Of a stretch of 64,000 bases of DNA, positions 34,192 to 43,781 are shown one piece after another (position 1 is the stretch's first letter; each line of letters opens with the position of its first letter). A program made the translations under genes and the position numbers. Source of the DNA: Glaciimonas sp. PAMC28666 (GTDB lineage: Bacteria > Pseudomonadota > Gammaproteobacteria > Burkholderiales > Burkholderiaceae_D); assembly GCF_016917355.1 (NCBI RefSeq), contig NZ_CP070304.1, positions 682,001 through 746,000 of the forward strand, in the 5' to 3' direction. Below the pieces are notes generated by a model, which saw nothing but the letters and a program-made list of their open reading frames with translations, made no database searches and was not told where the DNA came from.

Positions 34192-35085
34192 TCAAAATCC
34201 TTCTCGGCGCCAGCTTAAAAGTCCGACCTCGATGAGCGCCAGCAGTTTGTCTAAAGTAAAGCCGACGATCCCAACCACGACCACGGATGCCATGACTACA
34301 TCAAGCTGAAACAGTTGTCGACCGAACACAATCATGTAACCGAGACCCTCCGAGGAGGCAAGCAGTTCAACCACCACCAATGCCAGCCAAGCGTGCGTAA
34401 AACCGTAACGGATACCGTTCCAGATCGGCGGCAACGCTGCTGGAAAGATCACCCGCGACAGAAGCTGCCAACGTGTGAAAGTGAAGACCCGCGCCACTTC
34501 AACGTAGCGCGATGGCACGTTTTGTATGCCTTTGTAAGTATTGAGCGTAATCGGCACCAAAGCTGCGTGAGAGATGAGAATGATCTTGAGTGCTTCGTCG
34601 ATTCCGACCAACAACATCAGCAACGGCAACCAACCCAACACCGGTACCTGGCTGAACGCCTTGAACAATGGATAGACATAATCTTTGAAAGTCGGTGATA
34701 GTCCCATCGCCACGCCGAGTGTCAGGCCACCAAATAAGCCAAGCCCGAATCCAGCCAGTACGCGCAGCAGACTGATCTTCAGATTATCGAATAACTCACC
34801 GGATCGCAGCAAGTCTGTAAAGGTCGCAGCGACTGTCTGTGGGCTGGGCAGCACTTGCGGAGCGACCCATTCGTAGCGCGCCGCCAGATACCATAGCAAG
34901 AGCAGGAATAGGGGAAAAGGCCATGCCAGCACGCGTGGCAATAGCCGCAATCTGATGGCTTGCCAAAGCGCTACCGGTACACCTGCGGTCGTTGCGTTAC
35001 CGACTCTGAGTGATGGCGGCTCGGCCGCTGCGCCAATCTGGAGACCAAGATCGCTGAGTGGAATGGTAGCGGACTGGTGCATCAT
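34192..35085 (-). CDS. ABC transporter permease, SsuC/TauC type
   Basis: 297 residues. Longer N-terminus than its partner (about 40 polar residues before the first helix), six membrane segments, and the coupling loop PAALPPIWNGIRYGFTHAWL. The start follows the binding-protein stop directly (TGA ATG). Likely partner of the permease at 33375. Confidence 0.93.
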   Translation of the reverse strand: MMHQSATIPLSDLGLQIGAAAEPPSLRVGNATTAGVPVALWQAIRLRLLPRVLAWPFPLFLLLLWYLAARYEWVAPQVLPSPQTVAATFTDLLRSGELFDNLKISLLRVLAGFGLGLFGGLTLGVAMGLSPTFKDYVYPLFKAFSQVPVLGWLPLLMLLVGIDEALKIILISHAALVPITLNTYKGIQNVPSRYVEVARVFTFTRWQLLSRVIFPAALPPIWNGIRYGFTHAWLALVVVELLASSEGLGYMIVFGRQLFQLDVVMASVVVVGIVGFTLDKLLALIEVGLLSWRREGF

Positions 35086-36174
35086 TCAGGTTCCCACAAT
35101 GTTGCCGTTGGCCTGATACACGGGCCAATAGTTTTCCAGCTTCAATTGTGTCAATGCCGCTTTAAGGTACCGTTGATCGATCCATTGGTCGACGTCAAAT
35201 TTGGCACGACTCAATTTGAATTTGTAGGCCTGCTCCACCGCATCTTTGTAGCGTGCGATCAGGAATGGATCAAAGTTGGGATTCAAACGCACCCGCAACG
35301 GCTCACCTGCATAGTCTTCCTTCCAGTTTTCATAAGGGGTACCGGCGCGTGCCCAGAGCCGTAATACTTCTTCACGATTAACCTCGTCGGAAGACCACTT
35401 TGCCGCCTTCACCATAGCCTTGACCACACGGGCCGTGGCTTCGGGATATTGTTTCTCAAAACCTTCGGTCGCAAGAATATGTCCCTGGCAGGTGAAAACA
35501 GGCGATCCGCCTTTGCTACCGTAGACGATCCGTGCTGCTTTACTATCACGCAAACGGAGCAGATTGATGTTGCCAAACGCGGCATCAATATCTTTAGTGG
35601 TTAGCGCGGCGAAGGCGGTAGCGGTGTCCAGATTGATCGACTTGAAATCTTTTTCGGTCAGGCCGTTGGCTTCGAGTACCCGGTTGATCGGTAGTTGCGC
35701 ATTGGTGCCTTTAAAAATGGCGACCCGCTTGCCGCGCAAATCTTTTACCGACTGGATTGGCGAATCAATGGGGACACCCAGATAGATATTCGAGCGGATG
35801 CCGGTGGCGAGCACCAACTTGGTTTTCAATCCGGCAGAACGGCCCACGATGGCAGGAAGATCGCCTTGAAATGCGAAGTCGAGCTGGTTGTTGACCAATG
35901 CTTCGTTCACTGCTGGCCCGGCACCCTTGAAGAAATACCATTCCACCTTGACGCCGTCAGCTTTGAACTCTTCTTCCACCAGGCCCTTGGCATGTGCGAT
36001 CGCCGCGGAACTGCCGGAGAACGCAGGGGGATTGCCGATCGCGGGTTGCGCCACGCCGAACCGAATCACAGCGGGCAGATTGGCTGCGCGCGCGTTGATT
36101 CCCAGCAGCGAGGCGCTGGCGCCCAAAGTGGTCCAGGCCGCTTGTTTCAAAATCTCTCTGCGGGTATAAGCCAT
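35086..36174 (-). CDS. Sulfonate/sulfate-ester ABC transporter binding protein
   Basis: 362 residues from MAYTRREILKQ. Signal peptide about 1-31 (RREILKQAAWTTLGASASLL then INARA), possibly Tat-type because of the RR. SsuA/TauA-like body: FGVAQPAIGNPPAFSGS, FKGTNAQLPINRVLEANGL. Longer than typical SsuA. Sits in the periplasm and delivers the sulfur compound to the permeases that follow. No gap to the downstream permease gene. Confidence 0.9.
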   Translation of the reverse strand: MAYTRREILKQAAWTTLGASASLLGINARAANLPAVIRFGVAQPAIGNPPAFSGSSAAIAHAKGLVEEEFKADGVKVEWYFFKGAGPAVNEALVNNQLDFAFQGDLPAIVGRSAGLKTKLVLATGIRSNIYLGVPIDSPIQSVKDLRGKRVAIFKGTNAQLPINRVLEANGLTEKDFKSINLDTATAFAALTTKDIDAAFGNINLLRLRDSKAARIVYGSKGGSPVFTCQGHILATEGFEKQYPEATARVVKAMVKAAKWSSDEVNREEVLRLWARAGTPYENWKEDYAGEPLRVRLNPNFDPFLIARYKDAVEQAYKFKLSRAKFDVDQWIDQRYLKAALTQLKLENYWPVYQANGNIVGT

Positions 36175-36298
36175 ATTTTTTCCATTCGGTGGCGTCACCT
36201 GATCGATCCGGCGACGCAAAAATCAGGGATTTAATCCATGAAACGAACAATTCGCACCATGATGTTCGTTAGGTTATTAAGTATTTTTAGGCGCTATT

Positions 36299-37279
36299 TC
36301 AGTTAAGCGGAATGACAATCCTTTTTACTTGTATCGCTTTGGGAATCAGGTGATATTTGTAAAACGTGTCCGCAACGTCCTGCTGTGAATCAATCACGTT
36401 TTTCGACAACGGAAAGTGAATTCCCCACGCTTGACGGGAGAGGGACTTAAGCCATATTTTTTTCGGCACATGGGTATCCTTTTCCAAAAATAGCGCAGTT
36501 TCTTCCAGATGATTTTTTGCGGTTTGTTCGGTGACATTCAGACGCTCTAGTGTGATCCGCAAGACTGACGGGTACGCGGCGGCAAACTTGTGCGGTGCGA
36601 TAAAAAATCCATACTGGGGCGGCAGCTGCGTCGCGGTGACAATCGGACGTGCGCCTATGGATTCTTCTATGTCTGCCAGACGGGGGTCAGGAACTACCCA
36701 TGCTGCAACATCTCCACGCTCAAAAGCGGACCGCGATTCGCTGTATTGCAGATAGGAAAAAATGATGTCATCAGGCGTCATCCCTTCTCGCTCCAATGCT
36801 TTTAAAAGCAGATACTGACCTGCTGCGCCTTTCGCGACGGCGATCTTTTTCCCCTCAAGGTCTTTCAAACTATGTACGCCAGATTCCTTGGGCACGACGA
36901 CGGCATAGTTATCTTTATAGGCCGCGGTATAGCCGACGTAGCGAACCTCCGGTGCACCACCGGCCTGCGCGAGAACTGGTGGGGTCGAGCCGACGTAGCC
37001 AAGGTCGATGTTGCCAGTATTGATGGCTTCAATCATTGGCGGACCAAACGGAAATTCATACCATTTAACGATGACACCAAAAGGCGCTAGCGTTTTTTCC
37101 AATTCGCCGCTAGCTTTCAGTATCACGAGGCTGTTACCTTTTTGGTAGCCGATCCGAAATTCTTTGGGATACGATGGCTGTGCGGTGGTCGGATTTGCAG
37201 CATGAACGGGCTGCACCACGAGTGCCATTAAAAGATAAAGTAGGCAATACCATAATCTTTGAAAATATTTTTGAGACAT
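36299..37279 (-). CDS. Second sulfonate/sulfate-ester binding protein (SsuA-like)
   Basis: 326 residues. Sec signal peptide (WYCLLYLLMALVVQPVHA, cleavage after about residue 27). Body typical of SsuA/AtsR: FRIGYQKGNSLVILKASGEL, then WYEFPFGPPMIEAINTGNID and GYVGSTPPVLAQAGG. Two different binding proteins for one transporter widen the substrate range. 124 bases to the next gene, so separate expression is possible. Confidence 0.92.
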   Translation of the reverse strand: MSQKYFQRLWYCLLYLLMALVVQPVHAANPTTAQPSYPKEFRIGYQKGNSLVILKASGELEKTLAPFGVIVKWYEFPFGPPMIEAINTGNIDLGYVGSTPPVLAQAGGAPEVRYVGYTAAYKDNYAVVVPKESGVHSLKDLEGKKIAVAKGAAGQYLLLKALEREGMTPDDIIFSYLQYSESRSAFERGDVAAWVVPDPRLADIEESIGARPIVTATQLPPQYGFFIAPHKFAAAYPSVLRITLERLNVTEQTAKNHLEETALFLEKDTHVPKKIWLKSLSRQAWGIHFPLSKNVIDSQQDVADTFYKYHLIPKAIQVKRIVIPLN

Positions 37280-37373
37280 CTACTTTTCTTTCCGATTTCA
37301 ACCTGAATGCGATCTCGCGGATAGCACCAATTCGGTTCCATCTGCGGTTCAATCTGCGCGAGATCGCTCTGAC

Positions 37374-38321
37374 TTAATTTTGCGCGATCGCTTGCGCCGC
37401 AATTACAGGGCTGCCTTCCAGCGCCAGCGATGGTCGACCGTCCGGACCGACCGGCACATCGCCGACCAGAGTGGTGCGATACAACTGACGATCAAATTCC
37501 AGATCGAGAATATCCGTGGGCGCGAGATGCGCAGTGGCTCGGTTATCCCAAAACGCGACGCTGCCCGGTTCCCATTTGAAACGTACGGTGAACTCAGGTC
37601 GAATCACGTGTTCCCATAACAGCTCTAAAATAGCCTGACTTTCGCGCGGTGACACCCCGATAATGGACTTCAAAAATCCTGGGCTGACGTATAGTGCACG
37701 TTCGCCAGTTTCCGGATGCACGCGCACTAAAGGGTGCTCGGTCAGGAGCGCGGTTTGTTTGACATTCGCGTCATATTCGGTGGTGGCCTTGACGCCGGGT
37801 GGCGGCGCAAAGCGATGCAGTCCGCGCAGACCGTCGACAAAATGACGCAGCGGCTCGGATAATTTTTCATACGCAACCACCAGGTTGGTCCATTGCGTAT
37901 CGCCGCCATACGGTGGAATGGTGACACCGCGCAAGATCGATGCAAACGGCGGATTGACCGCAGCGGTGACGTCCGTATGCCAACCCGTCCACGGGCGCAG
38001 CAAAGCTTCACCCTGGAAGCGCGTGGCCTTGCGATATTTTGAAATCGAATAAATCTCTTGATGTCCGTCGACGTGTCCGAACACGGGATGTCCTACTGTC
38101 AACTCACCAAACTGCTGGCTAAATGCAACGTGTTGTTCATGTGTTAAAAATTGCTTCCTGAAGAATACTACTTTCCAACGAAGCAACGCTGCACGTATCT
38201 CGGCTACCCGCTGAGCATCTAAAGGCTGTGTCAAATCCACGCCGTGAATCTCTGCGCCGATATGCGCTGATAAAGGATTGACTTGAAGGGTATTGACCTG
38301 CTGTAAAACGGCTGCGTTCAT
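37374..38321 (-). CDS. Alkyl sulfatase-type 2-oxoglutarate dioxygenase (AtsK/TauD family)
   Basis: 315 residues. Metal ligands His115-x-Asp117 (GWHTDVTA) and His in WDNRATAHLAPTDI; Arg for 2-oxoglutarate in RQLYRTTLVGD. The segments GEALLRPWTG and PPYGGDTQWTNL are typical of AtsK-like sulfate-ester dioxygenases. First gene of the cluster, with AGGAG before the ATG. It releases sulfate from alkyl sulfate esters as a sulfur source under sulfate limitation, if the assignment is right. Confidence 0.9.
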   Translation of the reverse strand: MNAAVLQQVNTLQVNPLSAHIGAEIHGVDLTQPLDAQRVAEIRAALLRWKVVFFRKQFLTHEQHVAFSQQFGELTVGHPVFGHVDGHQEIYSISKYRKATRFQGEALLRPWTGWHTDVTAAVNPPFASILRGVTIPPYGGDTQWTNLVVAYEKLSEPLRHFVDGLRGLHRFAPPPGVKATTEYDANVKQTALLTEHPLVRVHPETGERALYVSPGFLKSIIGVSPRESQAILELLWEHVIRPEFTVRFKWEPGSVAFWDNRATAHLAPTDILDLEFDRQLYRTTLVGDVPVGPDGRPSLALEGSPVIAAQAIAQN

Positions 38322-38799
38322 AGAGCACTCCTAAATGTTGTAACGCCGCTTCACGACTGAAAGCAGGCGGTCGTTGGGCGTGACATATTCAAAAAATTAT
38401 CCGGTGGCGAATAGGCTGGTTTTTAAAAGTTGCGAGGGGGTTTTCCCGCACGATCATGTTGTCGACGGTTTTATTATGTGCAACAACGCGATGAAGAACC
38501 ACGAAATATTTCAGCTATGAATAGGTGAAATTCTTCCTTTGTTTTTTTGTGGGAGCGCATAGAATGCACAGCTTTCATGCAAGGCGTGTTGTCGACAAGC
38601 GGTTGTTATCAGAACACGGAAGCAGGATTGCAGGGGATGGGAAAGCCACGAGTGCGCACAGAAGGCGCATCCGATCTATAAAAATTCTGTAATAGCGTTA
38701 GGAGCGATCGGGAAATATATCGGGCACTGGTGTCCGTCAAATATCGACCGGGCAAGGCGAAGACTTACCCCATGCAAACGAGATTGACACGAAAAGACT
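38322..38799. other. Gene-free upstream region of the sulfur cluster
   Basis: 478 bases. It should contain the promoter of the eight-gene minus-strand cluster, but I cannot point to a clear one. It contains TTGTCGACAAGCGGTTGTTA (38589-38608 and two more bases), a near copy of a block at 44250-44271. Confidence 0.4.
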
Positions 38800-39243
38800 T
38801 TACACTTCTCCGATATCTTCGTCCCATAGCGTCGGCTGGGCCTGGATAAAATCACGCATCAGAGCAACGCATTCTTCGTTGTCCAAAATTTCCAGGGTCA
38901 CACCACGTGAACGCATATACGCCTCTGGTCCCTGGAAGGTCTGATTCTCTCCGATCACAATTTTTGGAATCTTGTAGAGAAGTGCCGCGCCGCTACACAT
39001 GTCGCAACACGACAAGGTCGAATACATGACCGCACGCTGATAATCGGCGGCCTTCAGTCGACCTGCGTTTTCCAGGCAATCCATTTCAGCATGTAAAATA
39101 GCGCTACCGTTCTGAACGCGCCGATTATGCCCTCGCCCGACGATCTGATCGTCGATCACCAGCACGGAACCGATAGGAATGCCACCTTCAGCGAGTCCCT
39201 TTTGGGCCTCTTCAATGGCTGCTTGCATGAATTTATCTATCAA
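38800..39243 (-). CDS. Cytosine deaminase-type nucleoside deaminase
   Basis: 147 residues from a TTG start at 39243 (AGGAGG five bases before supports it; the next ATG is 15 bases on). Zinc site His51-Ala-Glu53 (HAEMDCLENAGR) and Cys80/Cys83 in LSCCDMC; the usual Pro before CDMC is Cys here. The tail QPTLWDEDIGEV resembles the end of yeast cytosine deaminase Fcy1, which sets it apart from bacterial CodA. Turns cytosine into uracil, by analogy. Single gene. Confidence 0.87.
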   Translation of the reverse strand: MIDKFMQAAIEEAQKGLAEGGIPIGSVLVIDDQIVGRGHNRRVQNGSAILHAEMDCLENAGRLKAADYQRAVMYSTLSCCDMCSGAALLYKIPKIVIGENQTFQGPEAYMRSRGVTLEILDNEECVALMRDFIQAQPTLWDEDIGEV

Positions 39244-39397
39244 TTGAACCTCCTGATTGATGTGCCTGCGGGTTAAGCAAAACGTACTGCGGCTAAATGC
39301 GTATATTGGTGCGTGACCAAATCAATGAGTTACGTCGTTGCTGTCCGGTTCACTAGCAAACGATGTCAGGGAACCGGGGGCAGGTCAAGCGCTGAAT

Positions 39398-40027
39398 TTA
39401 CTCTGGAAAGCGACTCAACCGCTTGCCATTCGCTGGCATTTGATATTGAGCCACGTTAAGCTGCATCGCCAATAAAGTGTAGTAAGCGTTGATGCCGGTT
39501 AAGTCTACAATTCCTTTACTGCCAAACCGTATTTCCGCACGATTGTAAGCTGCATCGGAGACCCGTTTATTTTTGTAAAGCTCGGTGGAAAAATTGTAGA
39601 CGATTTCTTCATCATCGGTCATGCCGGTCGGACGACGTCCATCCGCAATCGCTTCGGCGACTTCTGGTTTGATACCTGCCTTGATGGCAATCGGATAATG
39701 CACATACCATTCGTAATCCTGAGCCCACTCCCGCGCAGTAATCAAGATCACAAACTCGCTTAAGGTATTGCCGAGCGCAGAGTTATAACGCAGATAATCC
39801 CCCATTGCACGCGCCTGACTCATGACTTGCGGGCTGTACATCAAGGGTTCGAATGGTCCGAAAACCGGCACCTTCCGCGAGGCCAGAAATTCGTCGGCGG
39901 CTTGCTTTTGCTCGTCAGTGTATTTCTCTGGTGAAATAGTCGGCAACCGACTCGCTGCGTTGGCGGCGATATTGCATGAAAAAGCAAGCGTCAAAGCGAT
40001 CATGATTGACTTGGTATTTGGCTTCAT
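39398..40027 (-). CDS. Secreted carboxymuconolactone decarboxylase-like protein
   Basis: 209 residues with a signal peptide (MIALTLAFSCNIAANA, cleavage about residue 24). The AhpD/CMD-like helical core follows: LRYNSALGNTLSEFVILITA, EWAQDYEWYVHYPIAIKAGI, then EIVYNFSTELYKNKRVSDAA. The AhpD CxxC redox pair is not seen, so a peroxidase role is doubtful. Downstream of rpfF in the same direction, 297 bases away. Confidence 0.8.
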   Translation of the reverse strand: MKPNTKSIMIALTLAFSCNIAANAASRLPTISPEKYTDEQKQAADEFLASRKVPVFGPFEPLMYSPQVMSQARAMGDYLRYNSALGNTLSEFVILITAREWAQDYEWYVHYPIAIKAGIKPEVAEAIADGRRPTGMTDDEEIVYNFSTELYKNKRVSDAAYNRAEIRFGSKGIVDLTGINAYYTLLAMQLNVAQYQMPANGKRLSRFPE

Positions 40028-40324
40028 TTTGTCCCTTGTTGGTTGTTTGGATTTTTATGGGGTGATAGTACTTTCTTTTTGGATTTGTCTGGAATATTTG
40101 GAACGCTTTGAAGCGGCAATTTTTGCCAATACGAGAACTACCTAAGAAAGCGCTATAGAAATCTTGCTTGCGACAGAACATCAATGGCAGCTGACAGCTG
40201 ATAGGTGTCGGGGAAAACTGACTTTGCAAAAAGTTAAATATGCCCCATCAACAGCCGGTGCAGCAGTGCAGCAGTGTTTTACGGTGGCACGCGCCACCAC
40301 CGACGACCGACGATGAGGGCATGT

Positions 40325-41242
40325 TTATTCTGCTGTCGCAGTGGCCCGCTCTGGCGATACCTCTTTAATCGCGACAGTCGCAACAGGCGGCGACTTGACA
40401 CCCCGTTTATTCTGCAACAGCACTAATCGTTCCATGTATGCGAGATCTTTTTCTTCCAGCTGAAAAGCCGATTCGGCCCAGTCTTCCGTGATGTCCAACA
40501 GTTCGGTTTTGGTAATGGGTAGCACGCGTCGTCGCGTACGCAGCATTGCACGGATGCCGTTGAGTTTTGGTCGCAAGCCGTCAATAAAAGTACGCGTCGC
40601 CTTATACGCGTCGCCCTCCTCAAATAGGCGGTCGACCAGACCTTTCTCGTGATGCCATACCGCGTTGTGTGTTTCGCCCGTGCTGATTAAATGCTCTGCA
40701 AGGCGCATATGTGCCTTGCGCGCCACCAATGAATAGGCGCCCATGCCTGGATACAAGTTGAAGGCAATTTCTGGAAAGCCCATTTTTGCGTCCTTTTGCG
40801 CTAACACGTACTCGTGAGCCAGCGCGGCTTCAAAACCACCGCCAAGCGCCGTTCCTTCGACCATTGCGATCGTAACCGCACCGACGCCGAAACCGGTCAT
40901 AGCCTCATATACAGCATCGACGCAGGCACGGGCATAGGCCATCAACGGCGCACGTTCACCGGAGCGGATATGATTCGCAAAATACGATAGGTCCCCTCCG
41001 ACGTTATACATGCCTGGAACCGTGGAACCGGTGACCCAGAAGTCTATAGGCAAATGAAATGCGCGTGCTGCTCGCGTCAGGTTCGAAATATCTTTCAGCA
41101 GTTCGGGGTTGAAACAAGGTCGCGGATGCGCATGCAACATCGTCCACATCACATTGCGCTCGGCTTCGTACCAGGCAGACATTTGAGTAAGCGGACCGGC
41201 TTCGATAAAGCGCCGGGTTTTGGGGTGATTTTGTAATGGCAT
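40325..41242 (-). CDS. rpfF: DSF (diffusible signal factor) synthase, RpfF
   Basis: 305 residues, crotonase superfamily. The RpfF pattern is clear: MYNVGGDLSYFANHIRSGER, GTALGGGFEAALAHEYVLAQ and MGFPEIAFNLYPGMGAYSLV. Glu138 and Glu158 have the same 20-residue spacing as the two catalytic Glu of RpfF. It makes a cis-2-unsaturated fatty acid from acyl-ACP by dehydration and thioester release. It lies 517 bases downstream of the rpfR-like gene on the same strand, the usual partnership in Burkholderiales. Confidence 0.9.
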   Translation of the reverse strand: MPLQNHPKTRRFIEAGPLTQMSAWYEAERNVMWTMLHAHPRPCFNPELLKDISNLTRAARAFHLPIDFWVTGSTVPGMYNVGGDLSYFANHIRSGERAPLMAYARACVDAVYEAMTGFGVGAVTIAMVEGTALGGGFEAALAHEYVLAQKDAKMGFPEIAFNLYPGMGAYSLVARKAHMRLAEHLISTGETHNAVWHHEKGLVDRLFEEGDAYKATRTFIDGLRPKLNGIRAMLRTRRRVLPITKTELLDITEDWAESAFQLEEKDLAYMERLVLLQNKRGVKSPPVATVAIKEVSPERATATAE

Positions 41243-41759
41243 TCAGAAACTAGTCCGATAAAGGAAATACGAGTCGCAAGGTAGTAGCCAATACAGCGGT
41301 ACTTGAATAGCCCAAAAAATTTAATTTCTCTCCCGTCCCTAGTCCAGAATCAAGAAGAATTCGGAAAATCTTCTGCTCACTCTTATGCTCCAGCGCAGGT
41401 ATCGATTTTGCTGAAGACAAAGTAAGTCCGTAAAAAATAAATGTTTTTAATTGTGCCACGGTAGAACAAGGATAGTCCAAGCCATGGCTTAACACCAAAG
41501 GATTACGGGTTCGTTTTGGAGGGGAACTCCACGTTTAATTTCTTTCAATAAGGCTGTAAAAACTTGATCGTCGCTACCGGCCCGCGCTTTTATTCTACAA
41601 CATTTACGTATGGAAATTACATCGAAACAAGCAACATTTACACCGTACTATCTGGTTTTCTCATAGCAATGCCGCGGCCTTATTGACATTGAGTGTAACG
41701 ACCTCAGGCGCTTACGGATCCACCTTAAACGGATAACAAGAAATTGTTGACTGTCTGTT
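41243..41759. other. Gene-free stretch between rpfF and rpfR
   Basis: 517 bases without a convincing gene. Unusually long for a synthase-receptor pair; may carry the rpfF promoter or a regulatory RNA. No clear hairpin with T run found. Confidence 0.4.
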
Positions 41760-43781
41760 TTAGCTTGCCCGCTTTGTCATCAGGCGCACCACGTTGTTTG
41801 ACGACGCTGGCATCCAGGCGGTAAAGTCGGCAAGTCGCATGGGTTTTGCAAATAGATAACCCTGTGCATAATCGATTCCGATATTACGTAAAAAGTCCGC
41901 TTGTTCGGGGGTCTCTACACACTCAGCAACTATTTTCAGATTCAGCTCGTGACCGACTGCGACCATCGAACGAACCAGCGCTTGCGCCTTGGCGTCGGTG
42001 TGTATCGAGTGGATGAAGCTGCCGTCGAGTTTCAATACATCCAAAGGTAACCGGGCGAGTTGGGACAACGAAGAATAGCCCGTACCGAAGTCGTCCAAAT
42101 GGACTTCGGCTCCCAGCTCGCGGAACATGCGGATAAGTCGATGGGCCAATTTTTCATCTTCCACCAGGCAGCTTTCGGTCAATTCGATATCGACCATTGA
42201 CGGCGACAGATCGTTCGACAAAATGGCGTGCGTAAACTCTTCGATGATGGTCGGAGTCCGCAGTTGCCGCGCTGAGATATTGATGGCAATACGTAAATTA
42301 AGCCCTTGTTTTTTCCAGGCCCCAGCCTGCTTGGCCGCCGTTTCCATTACCCATCGTCCGAGCGGCACAATCAGACCGGATTCCTCAGCGTAGGGAATAA
42401 ATGTTCCCGGCATAATCAAACCGCGTTTCGGATGATTCCAGCGGATCAATGCTTCGACGCTGTCAATTTTTCCCGTCAGGAGAGACACTTTTGGCTGGTA
42501 ATAAAGCTCGAACTGGTTTTCGGCCAGCGCGTTGCGCATGTTAGTGTCGAGCCAGACGTATTCGCTGACTTTATTGTTCATGTCTGGCGAGAATACGCAG
42601 TACGTGCGTTTGCCATCATCTTTTGCGACATACATCGCCGTGTCGGCGCTGCGTATCAGTTCTTCGAGGTTCGCACCATGCTCAGGGAACATGGCGATAC
42701 CGATCGAACATCCTGAGTAGACTTCGGCGCGCTTAAGCTGGAACGGTTGTTTCATACGTTCCAGAATGCGCTGCGCCGTGGCCTCGACCGTATCCTGAGA
42801 CGTGCTTGCCACCATAATGAGAAACTCATCGCCACCTAGTCGGGCAATGATATCCTTCTCCGTCAAACAGCTGCGGAGCGCAATCGATACTTCCTTGATC
42901 AGCGTGTCGCCGGTGATGTGGCCGTAGTGGTCGTTAACCTTTTTAAAGTTGTCGAGATCTAGAAATATTAATCCGAAGGCATCGGCATTGGGCGCGTCTA
43001 CCGCAGCGGTGATTTTATCCTGAATAGCATTACGGTTTGGCAGGCCGGTTAGCGCATCGGTCGTGGCCATCTCGACCAATCGTTCCTGCGCCCGTAGCTC
43101 TTCCGTCACATCCGTGCCGGAGCAAACAAGGTATTTTTCCGGTATGCCGCTGCCGGATTCGATGATGGTATTGCGCCACTTAATTATGCGGACACCCTTC
43201 TTGGTGTTAATGGGGCGCAACGTTTCGTAAGGTTTTTCTTTTCGGAAGAAATCCCCAACGCTCAAGCGTGTATCTTCTCGCTCCTGCTCATTGATAAAAA
43301 GGTCCAACCCGTTTTTGCCGACGACATCCGCTTCCATTACGCCGCTTAGCTCTTCGCATAACCGGTTGAATCGTTTAATTTTTCCTGCGCTATCGATGAT
43401 AACAACGAGCGAATTTACCTCCGAGACGACTTGCTCCGCAAAAGTCAGGCCACTTTCCAAATCCTTTGCAACCGCAACTGTATCTCCATAGTGCGCGGCC
43501 GTTCCGCCCCACAACCACGTATCGATTTTTCGGCCAACCAGGTGAAGGCGAATGGGATTACCAAAAATCGCAACGGAAAGCGCCAGACTCGAGGTAATGC
43601 CGGTCATGGAGCGCACCTCTCTCGCCTGCGCAGGAGTCAGTTCGATAGCCGCTGTGGCCGAGTTTATTTCACCGGAGACGTTCAAAGAATCGCTATCGGT
43701 GGTGAGCTTCCAGCATGGACTCGTTGTACCGAAATGTGTAAAAAGCTTCGGGTTGTCAATGTCTTCTTCAATGTTAAGCAT
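41760..43781 (-). CDS. rpfR: RpfR-type DSF receptor, PAS-GGDEF-EAL
   Basis: 673 residues from MLNIEED (a Met 13 codons earlier lacks a ribosome site). The N-terminal 90 residues (FTHFGTTSPCWKLTTDSDSL, then AREVRSMTG) match the RpfF-interaction region of RpfR. PAS about 105-220 binds DSF; GGDEF with intact GGDEF near residue 315; EAL with EALIRWN near 441, ELTESC, DDFGTGYSSL and AECVET. DSF binding raises c-di-GMP breakdown. Both enzymatic cores look functional by motif. Confidence 0.9.
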   Translation of the reverse strand: MLNIEEDIDNPKLFTHFGTTSPCWKLTTDSDSLNVSGEINSATAAIELTPAQAREVRSMTGITSSLALSVAIFGNPIRLHLVGRKIDTWLWGGTAAHYGDTVAVAKDLESGLTFAEQVVSEVNSLVVIIDSAGKIKRFNRLCEELSGVMEADVVGKNGLDLFINEQEREDTRLSVGDFFRKEKPYETLRPINTKKGVRIIKWRNTIIESGSGIPEKYLVCSGTDVTEELRAQERLVEMATTDALTGLPNRNAIQDKITAAVDAPNADAFGLIFLDLDNFKKVNDHYGHITGDTLIKEVSIALRSCLTEKDIIARLGGDEFLIMVASTSQDTVEATAQRILERMKQPFQLKRAEVYSGCSIGIAMFPEHGANLEELIRSADTAMYVAKDDGKRTYCVFSPDMNNKVSEYVWLDTNMRNALAENQFELYYQPKVSLLTGKIDSVEALIRWNHPKRGLIMPGTFIPYAEESGLIVPLGRWVMETAAKQAGAWKKQGLNLRIAINISARQLRTPTIIEEFTHAILSNDLSPSMVDIELTESCLVEDEKLAHRLIRMFRELGAEVHLDDFGTGYSSLSQLARLPLDVLKLDGSFIHSIHTDAKAQALVRSMVAVGHELNLKIVAECVETPEQADFLRNIGIDYAQGYLFAKPMRLADFTAWMPASSNNVVRLMTKRAS

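Noticed and set aside
41250-41498. 82-codon gene between rpfF and rpfR
   Set aside because: No protein-like pattern and no ribosome site; treated as intergenic.
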